Positions 1-8,357 of a stretch of DNA of 19,199 nt are shown one piece after another (position 1 is the stretch's first letter; each line of letters opens with the position of its first letter). This stretch comes from CBDUXT01 sp965371245 (GTDB taxonomy: Bacteria; Planctomycetota; Phycisphaerae; UBA1845), in NCBI GenBank assembly GCA_965371245.1, contig CBDUXT010000102.1:1-19199 (forward strand). Direction: 5' to 3'. The translations under genes were made by a program, and so were the position numbers. The notes under the pieces were generated by a model. It worked only from the letters and a program-made list of their open reading frames with translations, ran no database searches and was not told where the DNA came from.

Positions 1-101
1 GAGGCAAGAAACGGGCGATCGTCGCGGTGGCCAGGCGACTGTTGTGCGTCATGGTGTCGATGCTGCAGACCGGCCGGAAGTATCGACCGGCGATGGTGTG
101 A
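1..101 (+). CDS. IS110-family transposase, C-terminal end only (left edge)
   Basis: The frame is open from the window edge (codons start at base 3) to a TGA at 99-101. It encodes about 32 residues beginning GKKRAIVAVARRLL and ending GRKYRPAMV. The pattern K-R-A-I-V-A-V-A-R-x-L followed by a short hydrophobic helix and a G-x-x-Y element is the usual C-terminus of IS110-family DEDD recombinases, just after their Transposase_20 domain. The catalytic regions lie outside the window, so I cannot tell whether this copy is intact. It runs opposite to the second IS110 remnant at 935-1475, so the two are not simply halves of one element. The identification relies on a short motif. Confidence 0.6.
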   Translation, partial: GKKRAIVAVARRLLCVMVSMLQTGRKYRPAMV

Positions 102-162
102 CGGACCGGGCTTCGTTGTCGTGACTTCTGGATGATTGCGTAAACAGGAAGCTGTTTGTCGA

Positions 163-312
163 GTGAAAGCCGGTGGACGTGACGACTCCAAAAGCGACCC
201 CGAGAGTCCCCCTGAAGGCGATCCCATCATCGACCTTCGTCAGGGTGAGTGGCGGCGCTTTTCAAAATCCTTTTTCATGGCGGCGTTCGCCCCGGCGGAC
301 GACCCCGAATAG
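163..312 (+). CDS. Possible small ORF, 49 aa, unknown
   Basis: A GTG-started frame runs to TAG at 310-312. The product is acidic in its first third (RDDSKSDPESPPEGDP) and basic-aromatic later (EWRRFSKSFF). A purine-rich CAGGAAG lies about 12 bases upstream of the GTG, slightly far for a Shine-Dalgarno. It looks more protein-like than the competing long frame starting at 173, which is dominated by Arg, Pro and Ser. I recognise no family. It could be the tail of an older gene broken by the adjacent IS110 insertion. Low confidence that it is expressed. Confidence 0.2.
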   Translation: MKAGGRDDSKSDPESPPEGDPIIDLRQGEWRRFSKSFFMAAFAPADDPE

Positions 313-623
313 ATGGTTGAGCGTATCGCGTCCCGTCGGCCCCCGCTCGAAATGCCGGAGGTTCAGATGGTTTCACTCAGGCGATCTCCCTCCACCTCGG
401 GCTCAAGAGAATGTGGCGGAGAAGGCACAACCCCACCCTGTCCGGCCCCGGCTGAGATGGGACAGATCGACCGACGCCGACGCCGACGGCGAGAGGGAAG
501 TTGCGCGGGCTTCTCCACCAAATTCCTTGCACCGGCCGCTTGACAAACGCTCCTTCATAGATGAGGAACTCTGTACGCTTCCGCGCAGGCGCGGCTCGGA
601 AGAAGATTCTTCGGCCCGGTAGA

Positions 624-673
624 GCGGGCTATTGCCCGCCTTTCTTGGGGTCGGAAGGCGGGCAATAGCCCGC
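624..673. repeat. 19-bp perfect inverted repeat of a dispersed palindromic motif
   Basis: The arms at 624-642 (GCGGGCTATTGCCCGCCTT) and 655-673 are exact reverse complements with a 12-base spacer. Each arm is also a mini-hairpin, with a GCGGGC/GCCCGC-type stem around a four-base AT loop, so the locus can fold as one long stem or two short ones. It lies in the gene-poor IS110 flank and has no T-tract, so it is unlikely to be an intrinsic terminator. It resembles the short palindromic units found in many copies in planctomycete genomes; that comparison is from general knowledge. Confidence 0.7.
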
Positions 674-934
674 CCTATCCATGAAAGGCATGTCCGGGTC
701 AAGTGCGCATAACGATCGGGGGAGGTCTTCGCTCGCTACGTCCTGGCTCCTGGTGTCCGGTCTCGTTGCCGTGCATCGGTCTGGGCTCGTCTCGGCCCAT
801 CTATCCATTTCTGCCGGCGTCGGACAAGCGGCCGACTCAGCGAGCATCTTCATGGTTCGCCACGGCCTATCGCTTTCCCGACCATGACGTCGGGCCGACG
901 CGGCACATGATCTCGTCCGGTGCGGGCGGCCCAA

Positions 935-1475
935 TTACCGTCGCCCAGCCATCCCGAACAAGTCCGAAAGTCCGTGAATGAGCCCATGACGGTGCAACAC
1001 CGCATGGATCCGGTTCTTCACACCCGTCTGCGTTTTGACCAGCGACATGCGGTACCGCAGCCACTCGCGTTGATCGCGTACCGCCCGCGGCGCCAGCCAG
1101 ACCTCCCACCAACGGGGCTGCTGGGTCCACAACTCCGACAGCAGGTCGGCGTCGATGCGATCGGACTTGGCCAGGCCGCGCGCTGTTCGCCAGGCCGCCA
1201 GCTTGGTGCTGCTGGCCAAGTGCGGATCCAGACCGGCGGTGACCATCTCATCGCCGAGCCGGCCCCAGCCAAAGGTTCCTTCCATGATCACCGGTGTTCC
1301 GCGGGCCAATCGCTCAACTGCCTTCGCAGCCAAACTGCCTGCGCAGCCGAACGCGGTTTTCGTGCTCGAGCCGTTGCCGCCAAATGATGCGACCGTCCGC
1401 ATCCCGGGCCGTAATTCGGCTGAACAGCCGATGGCCATCACAACCCACCTGTGCTACGTTCCGATTCGTCTTCAT
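935..1475 (-). pseudogene. IS110-family transposase remnant, frameshifted and 3'-truncated
   Basis: Translation starts at ATG 1475-1473 behind AGGAGA (1486-1481) and gives MKTNRNVAQVGCDGHRLFS, the N-terminus of an IS110 DEDD (RuvC-like) domain with the first Asp in GCDGH. This frame stops at 1316-1314. The family sequence continues in another frame to 935: GTPVIMEGTFGW (conserved Glu), KSDRIDADLLSELW (Asp pair), PRWWEVWLAP and KNRIHAVLHRHG. Removing one base from the AAA run at 1332-1334 would join the two parts as RRQLAAKAVERLARGTP, so a one-base insertion explains the break. The frame ends after LFGMAGRR and the whole Transposase_20 domain with the catalytic Ser is missing. It is a dead element on two counts. 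Confidence 0.85.
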
Positions 1476-1527
1476 GGCTGTCTCCTGTTCTCACGCCGGA
1501 AATCATACGCTCCGGCGGGAGACAGCC
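1476..1527 (-). promoter_or_regulatory. Hairpin covering the Shine-Dalgarno of the IS110 transposase
   Basis: In the minus-strand mRNA, GGCTGTCTCC (1527-1518) pairs perfectly with GGAGACAGCC (1485-1476). Inside it, CGCCGGA (1517-1511) pairs with TCCGGCG (1500-1494) around a 10-base loop, with an 8-base bulge on the 3' side. The 3' arm contains most of the AGGAGA ribosome binding site and ends directly at the ATG. Such structures in other IS families limit transposase translation from read-through transcripts. IS110 elements also encode their bridge RNA in a non-coding end, so a remnant of that RNA is an alternative. Confidence 0.6.
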
Positions 1528-1603
1528 TTTCATGGGATTACGCGTGAACCAGGAGACCGGGGAGGCGGGGCGTCAATCGGCAAGCGCCCTCCTGATCCCG
1601 GTA

Positions 1604-1612
1604 TGGTATACT
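1604..1612 (+). promoter_or_regulatory. Extended -10 promoter for the histidine kinase gene
   Basis: TGGTATACT matches an extended -10 element (TGn plus TATACT, five of six to consensus at 1607-1612). No good -35 sits 17 bases upstream, which extended -10 promoters tolerate. A start near 1619 would give a leader of about 50 bases before the ATG at 1671. The site lies between the IS110 remnant and the kinase gene. Confidence 0.4.
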
Positions 1613-1670
1613 CTAGGAGGGGCTTTTTCTCGGACGCGGGAAGATCGAGCACGGACTGAGATCGAGGCAC

Positions 1671-3374
1671 ATGGAACGAAAGCCGGGATCCAAGGTAGGT
1701 CATGCCGGAAAGCAAGATCCGGCGTCTGATCGGACGTCCCGCGTCCGACAAAGCTCGCCGGGCGATCACAGCCCGAACCCATCCGCTCGAAGCGAAATCC
1801 TCCTGGCCGGGCAGAGCCGCGTCCTGGAACTGCTCGCCAAAGGGGCAGGTCGTGAGACCGTCCTGACCGAACTCGTCCGAACGATCGAGCGATGTTCACC
1901 TGGGATGCTCTGTTCGGTTCTGCTCCTCGATTCCACGACGAAATGCCTCCGGCTCGGGGCCGCCCCGAGCCTGCCGGAGGCGTACAACGTCGCCGTCGAT
2001 GGTCTCCCCATCGGTCCGACCGCGGGCTCTTGCGGGACGGCCGCTTTTCGCCGCGGTCTCGTGGTCGTCGAAGACATCGCGGTCGATCTGCTCTGGGCCG
2101 ACTACCGAACTGTGGGACTGAAACACGGCCTACGGGCTTGCTGGTCACAACCGGTCCTGTCGTCGATGGGGGATGTGCTCGGCACGTTCGCGATGTATTA
2201 CAAGAGTCCACGCGGTCCGACATCGGACGAACTCGAGCTGATCGAGAAGGCGGCCCACCTAGCGGGCGTGGCCATCGAACGCATACGGGCTGACAGCGTG
2301 CTCCGAGAGAGTGAGGAGCGTTTTCGACAACTCGCCGAGACGGTGCGGTTGATCCCCTGGGAAGGAGACCCGCAGACCTTTCAGTTTACCTACGTGGGTC
2401 CTCAGGCGGTCGAAATCCTCGGGTATCCGATGGACTCCTGGTATGTGGAAGGCTTCTGGACTGACCACGTCCATCCCGAGGACCGGGACTGGGCCGCCCG
2501 GTTCTGCCGCCAGCATAGTACGACGGACAATCATCACAACTTTGAGTACCGCATGATCGCCGCGGACGGTCGTACCGTTTGGATTCACGACGTCGTTCGT
2601 GTCATCCAGCGCGACGACCGGAATGTGCTCCGGGGTTTTATGATTGACGTCACCGACCGCAAGGGTGCGGAAGCCTCGCTCCGCCAGGCTGATCGGCTCG
2701 CCTCTTTGGGAACGCTTGCGGCGGGAATCGCTCATGAGATCAACAATCCGTTGGGGGCGATTCTACTTGCCTCCCAGCGCGCGCTGTCGATCAAGGACAC
2801 GCCGGGGGGACGAACCCAGCTGAAAGAGTTGCTGAACCTCATCCGCGATGACGTCGAGCGGTGTGCCCGGATTGTTTCCGGCGTCCTCAAGTTTTCGCGT
2901 CAAGGATCGAACGACCGAACCGTAACGAACCTCAACGACGTCGTCCAGTCGGCCGTGAATCTGACGCGCATGTATGCAATAGAGCGGCGAGCGGCGGTGA
3001 ACGTTGTTCTCTCGCCGGATGTTACGCCACTTTCGATGAACCAGGTTGAGATGGAGCAGGTTCTTGTCAACCTGATTCGCAACGCGATCGAAGCGGGGTC
3101 GGCGGGCGTCAAGTTGAGCGTTCGCACGCGGCAGACCGAGCGCTGGGTCCAGGTTTCGGTTCGCGACGACGGTCGTGGGATGACCGAAGAGCAGAAGGCT
3201 AATCTTTTCGACCCATTTTTCACGACCCGACAGCCGGAAGGCGGAACGGGGCTCGGCCTCAGCATCGTCCACGGGATCGTCGCCATGCACGGCGGGACCA
3301 TTGACGTGAAAAGTCAGCCGGATCGGGGAACGACTGTTTGCGTCAAGCTTCCCGTCGGCAACCGCCCGGTGTGA
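1671..3374 (+). CDS. GAF-PAS sensor histidine kinase
   Basis: This is a 567-residue two-component sensor kinase that would autophosphorylate on His and pass phosphate to an unseen response regulator. No transmembrane segment or signal peptide is visible, so it is probably cytoplasmic. The order is a ~40-residue polar N-tail, a GAF domain (about 45-200), a PAS fold (about 210-330, ending FMIDVTDRK), HisKA with the phospho-acceptor His355 in GIAHEINNPLG, and HATPase_c with N box NLIRNAIEAG (467-476), G1 DDGRGM (499-504), F box FDPFFTTR and G2 GGTGLGLSIVHG. All catalytic boxes are intact. This architecture resembles soluble NtrB-like kinases. There is no receiver domain and no neighbouring regulator gene, so it is an orphan; the ligand of the GAF domain cannot be read from sequence. 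A GAGG lies a few bases before the ATG. Confidence 0.92.
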   Translation: MERKPGSKVGHAGKQDPASDRTSRVRQSSPGDHSPNPSARSEILLAGQSRVLELLAKGAGRETVLTELVRTIERCSPGMLCSVLLLDSTTKCLRLGAAPSLPEAYNVAVDGLPIGPTAGSCGTAAFRRGLVVVEDIAVDLLWADYRTVGLKHGLRACWSQPVLSSMGDVLGTFAMYYKSPRGPTSDELELIEKAAHLAGVAIERIRADSVLRESEERFRQLAETVRLIPWEGDPQTFQFTYVGPQAVEILGYPMDSWYVEGFWTDHVHPEDRDWAARFCRQHSTTDNHHNFEYRMIAADGRTVWIHDVVRVIQRDDRNVLRGFMIDVTDRKGAEASLRQADRLASLGTLAAGIAHEINNPLGAILLASQRALSIKDTPGGRTQLKELLNLIRDDVERCARIVSGVLKFSRQGSNDRTVTNLNDVVQSAVNLTRMYAIERRAAVNVVLSPDVTPLSMNQVEMEQVLVNLIRNAIEAGSAGVKLSVRTRQTERWVQVSVRDDGRGMTEEQKANLFDPFFTTRQPEGGTGLGLSIVHGIVAMHGGTIDVKSQPDRGTTVCVKLPVGNRPV

Positions 3375-3404
3375 CCGTGCATTCGGTTGGCCGATGGCGT
3401 TAGC

Positions 3405-3445
3405 CGTGGGGAAGGCGAATCCGGTGACCATTCGAGTCCCCCACG
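3405..3445 (+). other. Compound hairpin between kinase gene and thiE
   Basis: CGTGGGG (3405-3411) pairs with CCCCACG (3439-3445). After a symmetric 4-by-4 internal loop, CGAAT (3416-3420) pairs with ATTCG (3430-3434) around a 9-base loop. There is no T-tract, so it is not a classical terminator. The conserved TPP riboswitch blocks (CUGAGA, CUGAUCUGGAUAAUGCC) are absent, so I do not call a riboswitch despite the downstream thiamine gene. Confidence 0.35.
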
Positions 3446-3513
3446 TCTAAAGAGGTGGGCCGCCCAACGAGCGAAAACCGCGGATTCAAGGTTGCCGTAC
3501 ACCAGGTTTCTCC

Positions 3514-4596
3514 ATGACGTTCTCCGCCGATCTTGATCGCGTTTCTCTTCGCATTGTCGATGCCAACCTCAACCGCGCGCGCGAGGCTTTGCGCGTGCTG
3601 GAAGAGTTCGCCCGCCTGGGCATCGACGATGCGGCCTTGTCGGCGATGGCGAAAGACATGCGCCACGCGCTGGCCGCGTGCATTCCGCCCACGCTATCCG
3701 ACCGGCTGTGGGTCTCGCGTGATATCGTCGGAGATGTGGGGCGCGAGCTGGCTACCGAGTCCGAGTATCAGCGCGCCGATGCCCGGGCCGTGGCGGTGGC
3801 CGCGGGGAAGCGACTCGGCGAGGCTTTGCGTACAGTCGAGGAATACGGAAAGACGATCGATGCATCCTTCGCGGCGGCCGTGGAGCAATTGAGGTATAAG
3901 GGGTATGAGTTGGAGCGGCGCCTGAATGTGGCGACGACCCCGAAACGATTCGCGCGGGTTCGGCTCTACGTCATCGTGACGCAAGTGTTTTGCCGCGGCG
4001 ATTGGCCGGCTGTTGCGCAGGCCGCGCTCCGCGGCGGGGCGGACGCCATCCAACTTCGCGAGAAGGATCTCTCTGATCGAGAGTTGCTCGCTCGCGCCAA
4101 ACGGTTGGCTTCCCTGTGTCACGAACATGACGCCCTGCTGATCGTCAATGATCGGCCGGACATCGCCGCCCTGTCCGGCGCCGATGGCGTGCATCTGGGC
4201 CGAGCGGACCTGCGGGTTCGAGAGGCCCGACGTGTTCTTTCGCCGGGTTGTATTGTGGGCGTCAGTACGCGCGCGCCCGATGAGGTCTCCGCGGCCGCGG
4301 AGACCGCGCCGGATTACGTGGCCGTGGGTCCCATGTTTGCAACCACGACCAAGCCGCAGGATGAAATCGCGGGTCCCGCCGCGTTGGCGGCTGCACGGGC
4401 GCGGACGTCGCTGCCGCTGGTTGCCATCGGCGGTATCGTCCCGGGCAGGGTCCAAGCGGTACTTTCAGAGGCCGAGTGTGCGATCTGCGTGTGCCAGGCC
4501 GTTGTTTCCGATCCCAACCCCGAGCGGGCGGCCACCGAGTTTCGGCAACTCATCGATTCGTTTGCTACCCAGCGGTCTTTGTCTCCGAATGCCTGA
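3514..4596 (+). CDS. thiE: Thiamine phosphate synthase with N-terminal ThiD2 domain
   Basis: The 360-residue fusion joins HMP-PP and the thiazole phosphate to make thiamine monophosphate. Residues 1-130 (RIVDANLNRAREALRVLEEF, KDMRHAL) match the ThiD2 domain, found fused to ThiE in cyanobacteria, planctomycetes and others and thought to supply HMP kinase activity. Residues 146-350 are a ThiE TIM barrel: IQLREKD (179-185), NDRPDIA (212-218, diphosphate and Mg binding), GADGVHLG, VGVSTRAPDE, VAVGPMFATTTKP (around 271) and VAIGGI (around 304). All expected loops are present. The ATG at 3514 has only a weak AGG upstream but matches the start of the ThiD2 domain. It is 139 bases after the kinase gene and followed by a terminator, so probably monocistronic or at the end of that transcript. 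Confidence 0.92.
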   Translation: MTFSADLDRVSLRIVDANLNRAREALRVLEEFARLGIDDAALSAMAKDMRHALAACIPPTLSDRLWVSRDIVGDVGRELATESEYQRADARAVAVAAGKRLGEALRTVEEYGKTIDASFAAAVEQLRYKGYELERRLNVATTPKRFARVRLYVIVTQVFCRGDWPAVAQAALRGGADAIQLREKDLSDRELLARAKRLASLCHEHDALLIVNDRPDIAALSGADGVHLGRADLRVREARRVLSPGCIVGVSTRAPDEVSAAAETAPDYVAVGPMFATTTKPQDEIAGPAALAAARARTSLPLVAIGGIVPGRVQAVLSEAECAICVCQAVVSDPNPERAATEFRQLIDSFATQRSLSPNA

Positions 4597-4717
4597 TCTC
4601 CTGGAGAGTCGGGGGATGGGCTCCTGTCAAGCGGATCGCGCCTTGTGGATCGAATGGGGACCGTCTACCAGGGGCGGTAGGTCAACAGCCCAGCCGTCGC
4701 GACTTGCGCTCCATGCA

Positions 4718-4741
4718 AACTCGGGTTTGCCGGGTTTTTTT
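4718..4741 (+). terminator. Intrinsic terminator after thiE
   Basis: AACTCGG (4718-4724) pairs with CCGGGTT (4730-4736), with one G-U wobble, around the loop GTTTG. The downstream arm merges into a run of seven T (4735-4741). It lies 122 bases after the thiE stop codon and upstream of the prkA promoter, as expected for separating the two units. Confidence 0.55.
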
Positions 4742-4857
4742 GCGGACATGTTCGCTTGTCCCGGTCGATATCCACAGAGTCTCGGCCATGCTCGATCGCG
4801 ACGTAGGTGAGCTGACATCTAAGTCGTTTGTTGACAGACACTTGCGGGCGCCCCGCG

Positions 4858-4886
4858 TTGACTTGGCGCTGTCGTGGCGCTAGGAT
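4858..4886 (+). promoter_or_regulatory. Sigma70-type promoter of the prkA operon
   Basis: TTGACT (4858-4863), a 17-base spacer and TAGGAT (4881-4886) give near-consensus hexamers at optimal spacing. The predicted start is about 4893, leaving roughly 165 bases of leader. A second TTGACA at 4831 has no matching -10 at the right distance. Confidence 0.5.
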
Positions 4887-5057
4887 CGCACGGTTTATCG
4901 GTGGTCTGACCGAGAGGTTCAAGGGGGCGCGAAAGGAAAGACAGCCCGGCGGCGCCGTGCACACGGTGCGAGAGTCGCTGGTGGTGCGGATGTGCGTACA
5001 GGCGCGCGTGTGGCGCCTGCTGAACCGACCGATCGGTCCATCTGGGGAGGCGTGGCT

Positions 5058-7118
<2,061 letters not shown>

Positions 7119-7212
7119 CAAGACCGCGTCGAAGCGCTCGGGAGTCAATGAGATCGACGGCTGGGACGTCGCATTCTGACCGCTCGACGGTTTGAGGATC
7201 GGACGTTTCGTC

Positions 7213-8310
7213 GTGATTTCCAAGATTCACAACGACCACCAGCGCTTCCGCAAAATCGTCAAGGGCAAAATCCGCGACGACCTCCGCAAGTTTCTGACAC
7301 GCGGCGAGCTGTTGGGACGCGAAGGCAAGAAGTACATCAGCATTCCCGTACACGGCATCGAGACTCCCTATTTTCGCTACGGCGACAACGACGATTCCGG
7401 CGTGGGCAAGGGTGACGGCGAGGCCGGCGACACCGTTGCCGGCGACGGCGACGGCAGCGTCGGGGGGACGCAGGAAGGGCAGCATATTCTCGAGGTCGAT
7501 GTCAGCCTCGACGAGCTGGCCGAGATCCTCGGTGAGGAGCTCAAGCTCCCGCGAATCAAGCCCAAAGGCAAGCACCGCATCACCTCCGAGCGCGATCGTT
7601 ACAGTGGGATTCGCCCGTCGGGGCCTGAATCGTTGCGGCATTTTCGACGTACGTTCCGGCGGGCGCTTCGGCGGCAGATCATGTCGGGCCTGTACAACCC
7701 CGACACGCCGCGGATCATCTTCGAGCGGTGTGACAAGCTCTACCGAAGCTGGAAGACGATCCTCAAGCCTCAGTCCAACGCGGTCATTATCTATATGATG
7801 GACGTCTCCGGCTCGATGGGGGATGAGCAGAAGGAACTCGTCCGGCTCGAGGCGTTCTGGATCGACACGTGGCTGCGTAAGAACTACCAGGGCATCGAGA
7901 GCCGCTACATCGTACACGACGTTCGCGCGGGGGAGGTGGATCGCGACACGTTCTTTCGGGTCCGCGAAGACGGGGGTACGCGCATCAGCAGCGCGTTCCG
8001 CGTTGCGCGAGAGTTGATCGACAACCGCTATGCCCCGTCCGACTGGAATATCTATCTGTTCCACTTTTCCGACGGGGACAACAGCAGCGAGTCGGACAGC
8101 CGCGAATGCTGCACGATGCTGACCGAACATCTCTTGCCGTCACTCAACATGTTCGGGTACTGCCAGGTCGCCAGCGCTTACGGGAGCGGCAATTTCATCA
8201 ACGTCATCCACGAGCAGCTCAACGAGCAGGAGGGCGTCATCACCAGTCGGGTCAACACCAAGGATGACATATACGACAGTATCAAGACGTTTTTTTCCGC
8301 CGGCCGGTAA
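7213..8310 (+). CDS. yhbH: YhbH/YeaH family (UPF0229) von Willebrand A domain protein
   Basis: This is the second member of the conserved prkA-yhbH-spoVR set; its molecular function is not settled, though it is genetically tied to PrkA in stress physiology. The N-terminus HNDHQRFRKIVKGKIRDDL and the segment SIPVHGIETPYFRYG match the family. A Gly/Asp-rich low-complexity linker follows at about 62-85 (KGDGEAGDTVAGDGDGS). The C-terminal half is a vWA fold with an intact MIDAS motif DVSGSMG (Asp197 on) and a downstream GGTRISSAF and FHFSDGDN. It resembles Bacillus YhbH more than E. coli YeaH. The GTG at 7213 fits the family start; an in-frame TTG at 7192 would add seven residues. It begins 94 bases after prkA with no terminator between. 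Confidence 0.9.
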   Translation: MISKIHNDHQRFRKIVKGKIRDDLRKFLTRGELLGREGKKYISIPVHGIETPYFRYGDNDDSGVGKGDGEAGDTVAGDGDGSVGGTQEGQHILEVDVSLDELAEILGEELKLPRIKPKGKHRITSERDRYSGIRPSGPESLRHFRRTFRRALRRQIMSGLYNPDTPRIIFERCDKLYRSWKTILKPQSNAVIIYMMDVSGSMGDEQKELVRLEAFWIDTWLRKNYQGIESRYIVHDVRAGEVDRDTFFRVREDGGTRISSAFRVARELIDNRYAPSDWNIYLFHFSDGDNSSESDSRECCTMLTEHLLPSLNMFGYCQVASAYGSGNFINVIHEQLNEQEGVITSRVNTKDDIYDSIKTFFSAGR

Positions 8311-8357
8311 CAGAGCCGTGGATCGACAACGCGGCCGGCGAGCGCACGGGACATCGC

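Larger units (their letters stand above)
102..934. other. Gene-poor flank of the IS110 scar
   Basis: These 830 bases contain many overlapping open frames on both strands, as expected of GC-rich DNA, but none has a recognisable domain or consistent ribosome binding site. Recognisable contents are a possible 49-codon ORF (163-312), a 19-bp inverted repeat (624-673), and a stretch at 576-611 that resembles the right half of the dispersed element found at 9908-10035. It is best read as decayed intergenic or mobile DNA between two IS110 fragments. Confidence 0.5.
4597..5057. other. Intergenic region between thiE and prkA
   Basis: There is no convincing gene here. The region holds the thiE terminator (4718-4741), a sigma70-type promoter (4858-4886) and a leader of about 165 bases to the prkA ATG. 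The leader contains a 12-bp perfect palindrome (5027-5038) and the hairpin-forming AGGCGC/GCGCCT pair just upstream of it. Confidence 0.6.

Noticed and set aside
173..622. 149-codon plus-strand frame in the IS110 flank
   Set aside because: The product is dominated by Arg, Pro and Ser, has no domain, starts at GTG without a good ribosome binding site and overlaps inverted frames of similar quality; typical of GC-rich non-coding DNA.
3375..3513. TPP riboswitch upstream of thiE
   Set aside because: The universally conserved CUGAGA and CUGAUCUGGAUAAUGCC blocks are not present.
4831..4836. TTGACA as an additional prkA -35 box
   Set aside because: The expected -10 position 17 bases downstream reads CGCGTT, so no promoter is supported there.
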